From contig NMRB01001066.1 of assembly GCA_002633025.1 (NCBI GenBank), positions 135,000 to 198,999 on the forward strand: a stretch of 64,000 bases of DNA, read 5' to 3'. Both the position numbers and the translations under genes were made by a program. The DNA comes from Notospermus geniculatus. Lineage: Eukaryota > Nemertea > Pilidiophora > Heteronemertea > Lineidae. The notes below the pieces were generated by a model. That model did not search any database. It was given only the letters and a program-made list of their open reading frames with translations, and was not told the DNA's origin. Of the stretch, positions 1 through 10,625 are shown piece after piece. How positions within the stretch are numbered: the first letter of the stretch is position 1; the number at the start of each line of letters is the position of its first letter.

Positions 1-200
1 ACCTTTCGCACAAAAAGAACCGAGAGCCCATTTACAACTACGTCTGCCGATCGCATTCAAATAACGCCCTAGCCAGTCGCACAGTCCCAATATGATCCTT
101 AAAATGCCTTATGGGCAAAATTAATGTCAAATTAAATGGAGTTGCGGAAGTTGCGAAACTTTCCTCTCCCAGGATGAACTTTCTTCATACAAAGTCTTGA

Positions 201-484
201 GATTTCTATTTGTATTCGATTTTTCCATCAGGGCCGAAGCCATAGCATTATTGGCCCTGGTAAGAACGGACGAGGTCATCCATCTCAAGCTACTCATGTT
301 CCTCACTGGGATGGGGTTTTGTACTTGCCCTTGCAAAGGCACGAAGTACAAGACACCACGGCTTACTGTCCCATGCGACAGACGTGAAGAGCCAGGGAAG
401 ATTAGTCCCATGTGGCTCAGGCTGGATTCGAACCCGGCACCTGCCGCTTGCTGAGCGGACGTGATAACCAGGCTATCAGGACCC
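201..484 (-). mobile_element. SINE-A copy, nearly full length
   Basis: tRNA-derived SINE read on the minus strand. Its head carries a degenerate A box (complement of 466-478) and a perfect B box, GGTTCGAATCC (complement of 424-434). The body, with the words CTTGCCCTTGCAAAGGCAC and CATGGGACAGTAAGC-like sequence, is shared by about a dozen copies in this window. The tail at 201-220 is A/T rich and related to ATTTGTATTTG. Such elements are transcribed by RNA polymerase III and copied by a LINE reverse transcriptase. Open frames across it are accidental. Confidence 0.88.
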
Positions 485-813
485 TTGAGATCAACTTCTG
501 TCTACAAGTATTTAGAATAATGAACCACTTTCACGATCACGATGTTGGAAATCGTGCCTTCTCCTCCTTTCTCCCACTCGAGGGCCAGGTGAAGCTCTCA
601 CACAGTTCTTAGTTCCTCCAAGATCGTTGAGCACGGGCGAGACAAGGAGCAAACAACGACATCTTGAGCTTAGACTTGTAAGAATATGTATGGGATTTGG
701 AGTATTTACAAAACATACCGATATTACCTCGCTGAGGTTGTTCTCTTGGAACGAAACAAACTCCCAGACAAAGGAAATCAATCTCCAACAGGAGCAGTCA
801 GCCGCACTTATCG

Positions 814-1202
814 TAAACTCCCTACGCAGTTGTGATCGAGTCGTGCCCCCTTCGGTTTACCCGCTCTCCACAACTGCTTCACTTCGAATCGTAAAATTCG
901 CCGCGTTTGGTTAACAGATGGCGTCAGGGCCTGGCGCGAATTTTACAGCCTATCAACAGGCTGCTTTCAGAACTCTTTGGCCCGTTGGCAACGAATGTTC
1001 TTGTGCTACCATGGCTACGAACCGCTCGGCCAATGAAAAAGTGTCTCAGGCCAGCTTGGTTACCGGTTGCTCGGTGCTGTCATTGGTCGACTCTCTCTCA
1101 GCGCCATCTGTTGACCAAACGCAGCGAATTTTACGAAGTTAAGCAGTTGTGGAGAGCGAGTAAACCGAAGGGGGCGCGGTACACAACTGCGTAGGGAGTT
1201 TA
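814..1202. mobile_element. Mutator-type MITE with 9-bp TSD and ~100-bp inverted repeats
   Basis: A 389-bp element bounded by TAAACTCCCTACGCAGTTGTG and its inverse. The arms remain similar for about 100 bp, through a GGTTTAC-CGCTCTCCACAACTG block and a CAGATGGCG block. The identical 9-mer CACTTATCG flanks it at 805-813 and 1203-1211. Long arms with a 9-bp TSD are the hallmark of Mutator-like elements. No transposase is present, so it is non-autonomous. It sits inside an older repeat whose sequence (GGAGCAGTCAG...ACGGCAGCAAAGTTC) recurs at 1411-1460. Confidence 0.85.
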
Positions 1203-1304
1203 CACTTATCGCCAATGAAAATACGGCAGCAAAGTTCTAGCGGAGCAAATACAATAGAAAATTCACTTTCACTTCTGGGATCTCTACTAGAAAATGCCTT
1301 TGGA

Positions 1305-1410
1305 AGACCCCGGTTGGGGTCGAAAATTTCCGAAATTCGGAGAGACGAATTTACGTTTATACTATCATTTTGTGTGTCGTTTTTTTGTGCTCTATGTTGG
1401 GTATCAATAG
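1305..1410 (+). repeat. Hairpin repeat family (GACCCC-GGTT-GGGGTC), copy 1
   Basis: Begins with a perfect 6-bp stem hairpin, GACCCCGGTTGGGGTC, then a conserved block (TCGAAAATTT, CGAAATTCGGAGA). The same block recurs at about 17678-17723 (minus), 17951-17996, 46735-46782 and 62447-62493. Copies at 1.3 and 18.0 kb also share a downstream ATCATTTTGTGTGTCG segment. This is probably the end of a dispersed transposon; the class is unknown. Confidence 0.6.
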
Positions 1411-1675
1411 GAGCAGTCAGTCGCATTTATCGCCAAAAGACGGCAGCAAAGTTCCAGCGGACCAATTCAATTTGAAAATTCTCCCGATTGGTGCTCAGTC
1501 AACCATGAATGGGCCCGAAAGGCACAGAATTGAGCAGTAGTGACTCCTATTGGTCGCCTGACTGATAGCTCCTATTGTACCCATCAGCAAAACTCTTGAA
1601 AGAAATTAGCTGCAAAAATACAAGAAAGATAGAACTGGTTCTACTTGTACATGTACATTAACCTTTGTCCTTTTT

Positions 1676-1858
1676 CAAATATGAAAAAGAAACTGGTTTA
1701 TAAGGTGAAAGACAGATTCCTACGGTTCCTACCAGATTCGAACCCACGGACCCTCGCATTAGGCCTCAATCGCCAGCACTAAGGGGCAGCGCCTTAACCA
1801 CTAGGCCCAGACCAAATCCCCATCTTCAAAAAAAAAGATGGTTCAATGACCTTTGTTA
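1676..1858 (-). mobile_element. SINE-C copy (tRNA-derived)
   Basis: On the minus strand it reads GGCCTAGTGGTTAAGGCG (A box), then GGGTTCGAATCTGG (B box, complement of about 1732-1745), then a body containing GTCTTTCACCTTA. The same order, including the 5-prime block CCATCTTTTTTGAAGATGG, recurs on the plus strand at 62534-62702. Two copies sharing head and body establish a family separate from SINE-A. The leader block itself can fold as a hairpin. Confidence 0.78.
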
Positions 1859-2175
1859 AACGAGATGTCCTTTATCAAGAGTTCAAAACTCAAAATGTCA
1901 GTGCCCTGCAATAAGTAACCCTTTGAACGTATGTAGGGTATAATTTCCGTACCGGATATGTTGTTGTTCTTCAATGACTGGCTAGGATCTGTAATTTAGT
2001 GTCTTTATTCAACAATAAACCTTGTAAATTAAAAACTAACGTTGGACTACTTTTACTTTGAGGCCATGTTCTTCGAAAATGCTAATTATAAGGCACAAGG
2101 ACTTGATTTGAAGTCATTTCGTAGGCGACGGCAGGATTGAATTTCGAGACAAGCATGTAGTTTGATGAAAACCCT
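1859..2175. other. Unassigned stretch
   Basis: AT-rich sequence without recognisable repeats, RNA genes or credible coding potential. Confidence 0.5.
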
Positions 2176-2622
2176 AGCTGCGCTTCCATTACAGCTTTTA
2201 TATCCGGTCTTAATAGTACCGGTGTCTATCCGCATATACTGATAAATAAGACCAGATATTTCACGGCTTGCACTTCCACTACTGGATTTGAGGTAAGTAA
2301 GTTCGGATAGAGATGGCGATAAGTGGGGTAAATCGCGTATTGTTCTGGTACTTCTGAGCATGCGCAATGTCGCAAGCGATCTTAAGCCACCTGTCGCCGA
2401 ACAAAATACTACAAATAGATCCGGACTTATTGCCATTCCAGTTGAGAAAACACCGTGTTGTTGATCCGCATCTAATTTAGATTCGGTGTATACTCGGCTA
2501 TGCTATCCGAACTTAATAGATCCGCACTTATTAGAACCGGACTTATTAACACGGACATTCTGTAATGGAAAGCAGAATAAGCCCGGACAAGTACTGGCTT
2601 TTTCTGTAGTGGAAGCGCAGCT
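2176..2622. mobile_element. Inverted-repeat element with internal CCGNACTTATTA iterons
   Basis: Terminal arms AGCTGCGCTTCCATTACAG (2176-2194) and the inverse of AGCTGCGCTTCCACTACAG (2604-2622) differ at one base. Inside, near both ends, short motifs related to CCGGACTTATTA occur in both orientations, for example around 2505-2555. The structure suggests a non-autonomous DNA transposon with subterminal iterons. I see no clear TSD and no transposase. Confidence 0.6.
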
Positions 2623-2804
2623 TCTAATAAATCAGAGGCGAAGTTTGTTTTCTTTCCAGAATGAGAAAGAACTTGTGAGAATTAAAAACAAGACACTCAT
2701 CGAGGTAATCTCGGTTCATGTTCCAAAAGAACTCATTAATTTTTAAAGAAAATTGCTGTCATGGTAGATTTCCCTCCGCAGAACAGAATCGGGATCAACG
2801 AACA

Positions 2805-2918
2805 CATCCTCCAACAGCAGGGCTTTGCTCTCGCACCTCTTCATACGCGTACACAAAGTGAGAGTGGATGAACAGGAGCGAGGTGAAAGCCCCTGCTGTG
2901 GGAGGATGGACGAACATG
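2805..2918. repeat. Imperfect hairpin, MITE-like
   Basis: About 40-bp arms (CATCCTCCAACAGCAGGGC and the inverse of CATCCTCCCACAGCAGGGG) surround a short loop. Only one copy was found and no TSD was resolved. Confidence 0.55.
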
Positions 2919-3778
2919 TCCCATCTGTGACGTCACTCTAAGAAGCTAAAGAATCTTTCGATGTCAGTTCAAGTTGGGCCTATCAAATGCACACTTTTGT
3001 ACAAAATCACCCAAGTCCACTGGGTCCACTGGAATGAAACCAAAACGGCGTGCAATCTTACCCAGCGTACGACATCTGATGAAACTATGGCTACCCTGGG
3101 GCTAAGTAATGCCGTAGACACGCGCGTGCCCTGAGGGTCACATCAGGATTGCGGATTCATTCCATCTCCAACATAATTAAGTACTACTTCTTTCATCTTT
3201 GGTTGCTTTGAGAATTGGGAAAAAAATTACATCTTTAGGCTCGCATACTTCCAATATCCGTGTCAATGACTTTCCCAGCAGGGTGCGGTCTATTCCTGTA
3301 ATGACGGTGATCATATTTCCGACGAAGTCACAAGGGTAGACATGGAAAAAATTCACGAATTTAATGTATTTATCGTGCGGGGAAAATGATTATTGATGAC
3401 ACGGAGAATTTCTGGCATTCATACGGTCGCTATGTGCAAAATTCTCTAAGCGAAAAAGTTGGCATTCTAGTACATGTCGTCTTTCGCATTCCATCTGAAA
3501 TCATGGTTCTTAGATACTGTCAGGAAAAAATCGTAGAGAGGATCGATGTAATTAAGGCAGAAGTAATACATTTAATTAATAAAGGCTGTTCTTTGGTATA
3601 TTAAGATTAATGAATCGCCTTTGATCTGGACAATTAATCATTTGGACATCTCTGACCGCGATAGGAAATCAGGGTTATAGACCCTGTCTCGGCCGATACA
3701 CTCTTGGGCTTGAAGCCGAAGCCATTTGACTTTTAGCGTTGAGACAACCTCGGAGGCAATCCACGGTGCCTGAGATTC
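2919..3778. other. Unassigned stretch
   Basis: No recognisable gene or repeat. A short open frame at 3386-3604 has no recognisable motif. Confidence 0.4.
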
Positions 3779-4652
3779 CCAGGTGTATTGTACACACGCC
3801 GTCACCCATCCAAGGGCTGACCGTGCTCTACGTTGCTTCGTCCACCTCAGAGGCCAGCGCGCCAACCACTTGGCCATAAAAGTTTGGCCAGCGGGATAAG
3901 CCGTGCCAAATAGTAGCTGCAAGGGGTCCGAAACACCATCTCCCCTTTCGGACAGAGACAGAGAGACACTCGAGTCACTTAGCGCCACTCTGCGTCTCAG
4001 TGCCGAACCACACTTTCGAGGTCCGACTGGGAAGGTCTCACCCATCCACGTAGTGGTCACGCTTTACGTTGCTTAACTTCTACCTGCGACGCCAACACGC
4101 CAACCACTAGGCTATAAAGGAAATCCTTCATGGCCGGTCGGTTGAGCCATGCCATATAGTGGTATGTAGTTGCAAGGGGTTCAATGCACCATCTCCTGCT
4201 TCGGACAGAGATGACTCGTCCTCGAGTCACTTAGCGCCACTCTGCGTCTCAGTGCCAAAATACACTTTCCAGGTTCGACTGGGAAGGTGGCCAGGTGTAT
4301 TGTAACCACCAGGCCAAGGATTGGCCGGCGGGTTATGACGTGCCATATACTTGTAGATGGTAGCTGCAAGGCGTTCAATGCACCATCTCCCCCTTTGGAT
4401 AGAGATGACACGCCCTCGAGTCAGAGTGCATCTCAGTACCGAACTTCATACACTTTCCAAGTTTGACTGGGAATGTCGCCAGATGTATTGAACGCACACC
4501 GGTCACCCATCCACGTAGTGACTGCGAACTACGTTGCTTAACTTCTAGCTGCGAGGCAACGCGTCAACCGCTAGGCCCTAAATCAAATCTTCCATGGCCG
4601 GTGGATTAAGCCGTGCCATGTAGTTGCTGCAAGGGGTTCAATGCATGACTGT
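3779..4652 (-). mobile_element. SINE-5S array, about four tandem or overlapping partial copies
   Basis: Reading the minus strand, 5S-like blocks (GAAGTTAAGCAACG then GGATGGGTGACC) occur near 4501-4552, 4036-4085 and, more degenerate, 3800-3845. Each is preceded by a tRNA-like A box such as TGGCCTAGTGG. Between them lies the shared 3-prime body (GACGCAGAGTGGCGCTAAGTGAC, written here as separate words GACGCAGAGTGG and CGCTAAGTGAC, and GGGGAGATGGTGCATTGAAC). Units are head-to-tail with internal deletions; a partial unit lies at 4200-4480. The long minus-strand open frame over 3638-4060 is a by-product. Same family as 15276-16040. Confidence 0.8.
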
Positions 4653-5682
4653 TCGCGCTTAGTTAATATATTCGGACGTATGGCAGCGACGACGGGCAGC
4701 AAACGTGCGACTTTCGTCAACAACTGATCACAAGCCTTCAACCTGGCTGAACCCTAGAATATCGGACGCCGACAATCACAAACAGCCGACCACGTAAATG
4801 AATTCTGGGGAAATAGTAGACGGCCAAAGTTGTGCTGAGACACGAATTCCGCTTTCGAATGAAACTGTCTGTTCGTTAAAGGTGCTCCAGTTCGAATTCT
4901 AAACATTACGGTGTATTGTCAACTTCTGGTACTAACAAATCAGATATAATCGAATTAAATCTCGCCTTTCACAACTTTCTGTTCGTCTTTGAGCGTAAAA
5001 TCATAAATATATTTCAGTTACAAGAATATTTATCAAGATAGATATAAAAATACATAACATTAATGTTTTGGTATACAAGGTGCTGCCACCTGTCCGAGGA
5101 AAAATAACTATTATAATCAACCATGTAAATAAACAAACCGTAATGTTTACAATTCGAACTAGAGCAGCTCAGGTACCACTGATGAATCATCAGTAACATA
5201 ACATATTCTTATCCAAATCACACCCAGCGAAACCTTCCAATCTGCCAGACAGCCCCATTGGTCACCCGATCGATACCCAACAAGTCGTATCTTCCTTTCA
5301 ACCGAATCCCAAGAAATAACTCCCCCATGGCCACTAAAGAGTGCGATCTTCTCTCGATTTCTATACAAATGACGTAGTATGCACCTGGGCGCCATTAGAA
5401 AGACTATACCCGTCGACGTCTCCATTCATTCAGGCAATCAATGCAAAATGAGATTATAAAGATCTTCAGCAAATCTCAGATACATCGTAACAACCCAATA
5501 GATATTTTACTATTGACAACATCCATTGTGATGGCGACAGTGCACGTTCAAATCTTGAGACATTCTTGAATTTCTGGTTCAAGGCCTACATGGCTTAAAT
5601 GCCTAGTCCCAAACCGTCTTTATTGAGCATATTCAGAAAACCCTTTGCAAAATTTCACCGTGAATGGCTTGCAAAAGACTAT
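4653..5682. other. Unassigned stretch
   Basis: About 1 kb with no recognised repeat or gene. Confidence 0.4.
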
Positions 5683-6105
5683 GGCCCGTATTCAATAAGG
5701 GTGATCATCGCACGTTTAAGGGTGTTTTGGCCTAATCAGCGTACAAATTCTGCATTACACAGGTTAAAGGCCTAGAAAACTATTGTCTGATGTCTGTACG
5801 GTGGTTCACCAGAGGCGTTTACCCGCAGGATAATCACACGCGTCTAACTATATCCTGCGTCTAAGTCAAAGAGCGTAAAGGAAATGTTGAACGATCAGGA
5901 AGGCTTGTCTAGAATTTTTTCAACACTTTCTATTGTCCTCCCACACTGAGACGCAGGAATGTTAGACGCGTGTAATCATCGTGAGGGTAAAATGCCAGGG
6001 ATCAGGCAGCATACAGAACGTAGAACAATAGTTTCTAGGCCTATAACCTGTGTAATGCAGAATTTGTACGCTGATTTAGCTAAACGCCCTTATTGAATAC
6101 GGCCC
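5683..6105. mobile_element. Fold-back MITE, GGGCC-TATTCA family (large member)
   Basis: Ends GGCCCGTATTCAATAAGGG and its inverse. Inner arms of about 60 bp (TACAAATTCTGCATTACACAGG and AACTATTGT on one side, their inverse on the other) give a near-continuous 420-bp hairpin. Another internal pair contains ACGCGTCTAAC/GTTAGACGCGT. The same terminal formula recurs at 8431, 13762, 39244, 47090, 47113 and 52763, so this is one terminal family with different interiors. Confidence 0.8.
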
Positions 6106-6169
6106 CGTGTCTGTTTAGGGACAGAAGTAAAGAGACGTACAGTACATCATATTTCAAGCGCTGAAGCGG

Positions 6170-6712
6170 GCAGCAGACCAGGCGATATCGCAAGCGACCT
6201 GATCACCATCGAGCAAAACCGGTTGTTAACGCCAAGTGTGCGCTGGACAGCGATGCCGTTGCGTGGAATCTTCTCGCCAGCGATGATCGACCATTGTCAA
6301 ACAAGCCCAAAACGGATATCGACAGGTCCACGGCGTATCCACTGTCTCTTGAAGAGGAGCCCAATCAGAACCGGTGTTGTTAAATTTCCTCGTGGTAGCC
6401 GAAAACCCGATATAAAGTGCAATCTGATTGGTCGACCGGTAAAAGCGGCATCGTGCCAAGATAAGCCGCGGGCAGGTGCAACATAGGTCAGTGTTTGTGT
6501 AGCTCAGTGTTCCCCAACAATAGACGCGGCCTAGAATGGTTATTGTTGGGTTAGTTGCCGCTTAATCCGTCAGGAGGGAAACAATAAGAAAAACACAGAA
6601 ATACGGGGAACACTGATCGACGTTACACCGGTCTATTACTCGAAGGGTGATGTGCCATGTAACGCAGTGCTGAGCAGATCGGCCTTCGATTATCAAAGAT
6701 GAGTCTAGCATG
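6170..6712. mobile_element. Long-arm TIR element, degraded copy of the 58.6-kb element
   Basis: The right arm at 6624-6710 (GGTCTATTACTCGAAGGGTG, TTCGATTATC) matches the arms of the element at 58583-58917. The interior at about 6330-6470 is the reverse complement of that element's core (ATCAGATTGCACTTTATATCG, CCACGAGGAAATTT). The left arm is lost or diverged, and a smaller element (6505-6615) interrupts it. Confidence 0.65.
6505..6615. mobile_element. Small hAT-like MITE
   Basis: Ends CAGTGTTCCCC and GGGGAACACTG form an 11-bp perfect inverted repeat. CAGTG-TTCCC termini resemble hAT-superfamily ends. Flanking 8-mers do not match, so the superfamily call is tentative. It lies inside the degraded 6170-6712 element. 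Confidence 0.5.
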
Positions 6713-6950
6713 TCTGATTGCTTTGTTTAACAAGGAGTCTTTTGGGTCACTGATTAAACGAATACATGAGCACCACTTAATTTGAGGAGAGTGAGACGAT
6801 TATGTGGGGAATCATACATAAACAGGAAGGAGGGGAGACTCTTAACAAAGGAACGGTCAGTTGACTTTCCTGTGCCATGAGATGGCCACTGGAAAGATAG
6901 AAAGGAGACTACGAACAAACGTTGACATTCTGGCAAGGGCTTTTGCATGG

Positions 6951-7170
6951 TTAGTTCAGGAGTTATTGCACTTTTTGTGTTTTTGGTTTTAGCCACCTAG
7001 TGGCCAAATTAAGAATCGAATCGGACCGAAACTTGGTGCCGTAGGTTATATGATCTAGGGGTATATATGTACCAAGTTTCAGATCAAAAGCCTCAGCGGT
7101 TACCAAAACGGGCCCTGCTAACGGCCAACGGCGGACGACAACGGATGCTGCACCATCGTAAGAGCTCACT
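6951..7170 (+). repeat. Dispersed repeat ending in GAGCTCA-type hairpin, copy 1
   Basis: Contains GTTATTGCACTTTTTGTG, GGCCACCTAGTGGCC and AATCGGACCGAAACTTGGTG, and ends in a GGACG-CTGCACC-GTAAGAGCTCAC block. The same segment occurs at 11225-11329 (cut by a gap), and related 3-prime ends at about 45137-45275 and 57740-57890, where GAGCTCA..TGAGCTAAAAATG follows. The conserved end suggests a LINE-like or satellite-derived 3-prime terminus; the class is not proven. Confidence 0.55.
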
Positions 7171-7497
7171 AAAACTATGTTATCTAGTATAAAGTTATGT
7201 TCCACGTCTATTGAGAAACGACTCTCAGCATCAACTACCATGCAATAAAAACTGAAAGAATGCCAAGCTTATGGTGATGTAAGTAATTGTTACTGCAGTA
7301 ACGGAATTTATCAGAGAGTAATTCCGCTACCAGCATTAGAGTTAATTTCGTGTGCTCTTTTGTCTTTTAAAATGCATACAAGATATTCCGAGGGTCGTTT
7401 TTCTACAAATATGCAATAAAAGTTTTCTTTCAGATAACCATCTCTTTGCAACTGATAAATCAGGGTGAAATTTGCCTGATTCTCTGCTGGAGAATAG
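7171..7497 (+). repeat. R335 dispersed repeat, copy 1
   Basis: About 330 bp running from AAAACTATGTTATCTAG to TTCTCTGCTGGAGAATAG. It matches 43877-44207 end to end with scattered substitutions and small indels, same orientation. Neither copy shows terminal inverted repeats. No coding potential is recognised. Confidence 0.75.
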
Positions 7498-7499
7498 CC

Positions 7500-7662
7500 C
7501 TCCTGGCTCTTACGTGTCGCATGGGTCAGCACTTGTGTCTTGGCAAGGGCAAGTAAAAAGACCCTATCCAAGTGAGGAACACGAGTAGCTTGAGATGGCC
7601 TCTTCCTTACTTACCCGAACCAATAATGCTTTGGCTTCGGCCATGATGGAAAAACTGCGAAG
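7500..7662 (+). mobile_element. SINE-A copy, 5-prime truncated
   Basis: Carries the body words GCAAGGGCAAGTAAAAAGACC, CCAAGTGAGGAACACGAGTA and GAGATGGCCTCTTCC, and the ending CTTCGGCCATGATGGAAAAA. The tRNA-like head with both promoter boxes is missing, so it could not be transcribed from its own promoter. Confidence 0.8.
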
Positions 7663-7696
7663 ACTCATTTATCAATGGCTTGACTTTTCGTGAGCT

Positions 7697-7957
7697 ACAC
7701 TCTTAGCCGAAAAGGTTCTTTGCGTGCCCTCTGATTTAAGAAGCCTCGGGTTGTTTAAGAACCCTTAGAGGTTCCAGATAGAACCCTTTTCTGGGAACGG
7801 GTTCTATCTGGAACCTTTATGGGTTCTTTGGCGACAGAAAGGTTACATGTATATATGGAACACTCTCGGGTTCTTTACAGAAGGTTCTATACAGGACCTT
7901 GGAGTTCCTCTGGTGAGGCACAAAGAACCCCTAAAGAACCTTTTTGGCTAAGAGTGT
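7697..7957. mobile_element. MITE with ACACTCTTAGCC ends
   Basis: Outer arms ACACTCTTAGCCGAAAAGG and the inverse of ACACTCTTAGCCAAAAAGG, preceded and followed by TA if the ends are taken as CACTCTTAGCC. The interior has repeated GAACC/GGTTC words, including an inner hairpin GGTTCCAGATAGAACC...GGTTCTATCTGGAACC near 7770-7820. Non-autonomous. Confidence 0.75.
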
Positions 7958-8352
7958 ATGTGGTAAGATGTGCCGTATCGACAATGACTAGACATTCTTC
8001 GGGAACTGGGACTGGATGACGAAAAACACGGGCCGTTAGTCGACAAATTTCCCTGAGGTTTTCGAGTAGAAGACAATTTTTTTCCTTGATCACATTTGTG
8101 TACGTAAATACAATTTTTTGTCGGTTCCCCGCTAATGCCCAAGTATGATCCTCCTGGGTTGAACTTTTTTTAGACCTTCTTAATTACTTTGAATGACTAG
8201 AAAAAGACGACTGGGAAAAACGTCGAAAAAAAAATGTACATTTTTGGTGTACTTTTTGGTATTCCCTTGGGAGCTATAGTATAAGGCGAGGGTTTTTTCA
8301 GTGTTTGGTTCCCGGATCCGCCGACGTAGCAAAACGACGAGGGCCTGCCTCA

Positions 8353-8422
8353 ACACTGGAGATGTTATAAGCAAATATCAGTGTTTTACACTGGAGATGT
8401 TATAAGCAAATATCAGTGTTTT
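8353..8422 (+). repeat. 35-bp tandem duplication
   Basis: Two adjacent copies of a 35-bp unit beginning ACACTGGAGATGTTATAAGC. Each unit has ends ACACTG..CAGTGT that can pair. Confidence 0.8.
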
Positions 8423-8430
8423 TGGAAAAT

Positions 8431-8558
8431 ATAGGGACGTATTCAAAAAGGGTAATCATCGCGCGATTAAGAACTTCACTAAATGCACACACTTCCTCCA
8501 TGCATTTGACGAAGTTACACGCGTCTAAGTCTTCAACACCCTTTTTGAATACGGCCCA
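8431..8558. mobile_element. Fold-back MITE, GGGCC-TATTCA family
   Basis: GGGACGTATTCAAAAAGGGT at the left and its near inverse at the right, flanked by ATA on both sides (3-bp TSD). The interior matches the element at 52763-52899 closely, with GATCATCGCGCG-like sequence and GAAGTTACACGCGTCTA. Confidence 0.85.
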
Positions 8559-9499
8559 TACTCTTTATTTTGAATAAAAACATTATTTTATTTTTTCCTC
8601 CTATCTCAAAAATCCGCTGGTAAAGGAATTGTAAAAAAATCTGTATTTTTACTTTTATTCCGCCCTCCTCTTGAAAATATTTTGGAAAAAAACGCGAACC
8701 ATGCAGTAAAAAAATCTCGCCTAAATTAGCGAAGACACTACCGAATGGCTCAGTGTGTCCTTCGAAAACCTGCCTCACCAGTAGAGGGTAAAAAACAGGA
8801 AATATGGAGAGGGTACAAGGGAAAAAATGAAATTGACTACGTTCGTCGCCTGAATGGTGTGACATTGTTAATTCAAAACAAGTTTACTGAAATTTCAATT
8901 ACTTTGTTTCATTTCACTTAGTAATGTGCTTATGAAATTTCACTCGAAACCGCTGAAATTGAATTTAAAAAAAATAAAGTAATTCCCATCGTCTTGATTA
9001 ATTTGCGTGATTATACAGTCTACGTTGTTATCAATCACTGAATTGAATGCTTTTTTCAGAGCATTGTGTTTTTACGTTTTCATTGCAAGATATCAAGGAG
9101 TTTGCACGAATTCGTTAAGAATTCTACTTTGTTTTTGTCACGTTTTGCGAAAATGATCAATGAACTGAAGGTGCTGTACTGAAATAAAAACGCAGGACTG
9201 CCTACCATATTGTCAGTCGCTGTCGTTACAATTTACAACATTCAATGCAGCGCCACTATTCTTCAGATCAATAAGCCACTTTGAGAGACTGAGAGACGTT
9301 ACTCTGATTGGCAATCAATGTTGTGGTCTCTGACGATCGGTGTGAGGGCATACCTTTCAAACCCCTCTGTAATGAATTTTAGGGTTTTCCAAAGTGTTAG
9401 GAGAATGCAGGTAAAGGTCTCATAGCCTGGTGAAGGCCCTCAAAATGCTTGCCTGATACGTACTTCAAAGAATCATGACCTAGTTTTCAGCAGGCACAG
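8559..9499. other. Unassigned AT-rich stretch
   Basis: Homopolymer-rich single-copy-looking sequence. No repeats or credible reading frame recognised. Confidence 0.4.
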
Positions 9500-9508
9500 C
9501 TCTGACGT

Positions 9509-9821
9509 TACACTCGTCCCCAGTGGCCTCGAGCTTAATACTAGTTATACGCTCTCAACCACTGGCACAGATGAGGCCTAATCATGTTTCTGAACGCTAG
9601 ATGGCGCAAACTATCATCAACCAATCAGCGACCAGTGTTTCACGCAACTTGGGGAAAGCATGAAACATTTTCTTATTGGCTGATCGTTCATTGGCTGGTT
9701 GATCGAGCAGTTCGTCAACAACTGGTAGTGACATCTAGTGTTCAGAAACGGACTTTGGCACCAAGTGTTTCAGTGGTTGAGGGTGACAGCTTCGAAGCGG
9801 AGGCCGATACCACTGAGTGTA
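9509..9821. mobile_element. Mutator-type MITE, degraded, imperfect 9-bp TSD
   Basis: Arms of about 100 bp align through TACACTC, GGCCTC-GCTT, CTCAACCACTG and GTTTCTGAAC-CTAGATG. Flanks CTCTGACGT (9500-9508) and CTCTGATGT (9822-9830) differ at one base, consistent with an old 9-bp TSD. The TA...TA termini resemble those of the 814-1202 and 36897-37381 elements. Confidence 0.75.
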
Positions 9822-10220
9822 CTCTGATGTATTCAGATAGAGCATAGCACATTTTACTACACTAACGTCGGCAAACGTTTGACACACTGTACCAGTTGTT
9901 GGCCAGGGATCATTTGCATCATCCCGCCCAGGTTAGGGACACTGGTTACCCACTCCTTTTGTACACAGAGAGTGGACCGTGAGTGACACTACCAGCTACC
10001 CGAGTGTCTCTTTCGACACTGTTATCGTACACACTTGTCGAGAAAATTGCCTCCGACAATTCTCATCTCTCATCACCTGCCCAACACTCATTACACGTTT
10101 CTGAGGGAGGCGATTAGGCTCCTCGAAAGGACAGGTCCAGACTATATTGCCAATAACGTTGTTTATAAAATGCTCCTGTTGGTGAAAAAATGACCACCGA
10201 CCAGTTTGAAGTCGAATTAT

Positions 10221-10440
10221 TGTTTGTGTTTGGTTTTCCACCACGGCTGACGCCATAGCATTATTGGCCCTGGTAAATACGGAAGAGGCCATCTCAAGCT
10301 ACTCATGTTCCTCACTTGGATGGGGTCTTTTACTTGCCTTTGCAAAGACACAAGGTACAAGTCACCACGACTTTACTGTCCCATGCGACGAACGTGAAGA
10401 TGATTAATACCCTATGGCCCCGGCTGGATTCGAACCCGGT
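10221..10440 (-). mobile_element. SINE-A copy cut at the B box
   Basis: Tail, body and B box (complement of GGATTCGAACC near 10425-10435) are present. The A-box half is missing and the element runs directly into MITE V at 10439. At 43230 a SINE-A fragment is joined to MITE V at the same place. Confidence 0.83.
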
Positions 10441-10545
10441 GTAACGTTTTTCAGTGAGGCCCGTGTGACAGTGTGACAGTACAATACATTGACGGAATAA
10501 GCGGCGACTTGACAATGAGCGACACACAAAGAAACAGTTCTAATC
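10439..10545. mobile_element. MITE V, left part only
   Basis: Begins GGTGTAACGTTTTTCAGTG and continues through GGAATAAGC-GCGACTTGA-AATGAG as in the complete copy at 43068-43229. The right inverted end is missing. Confidence 0.7.
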
Positions 10546-10547
10546 CG

Positions 10548-10625
10548 AAATGAAATGGTCCATGGACCATGTGGTCACTCGTTTGGACATACAGTGTAAT
10601 GACAGAGAGAGGTACATGTCATTTA
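10548..10625 (+). mobile_element. Fragment of MITE W
   Basis: Contains the palindrome ATGGTCCATGGACCAT and AGTGTAATGACAGAGAGAGG, as in the interior of MITE W (full form 28169-28484). Ends are missing. A still shorter piece is at about 44268-44295. Confidence 0.65.

Noticed and set aside
3638-4060. 140-codon minus-strand open frame
   Set aside because: It runs across SINE-5S repeats, and similar peptides appear wherever the repeat lies in the right frame. It is a by-product of a non-coding element.
7697-7957. CACTA (EnSpm) element
   Set aside because: Ends can be read as CACTC next to TA, but the TSD and the subterminal pattern do not support CACTA; it is left as an unclassified MITE.
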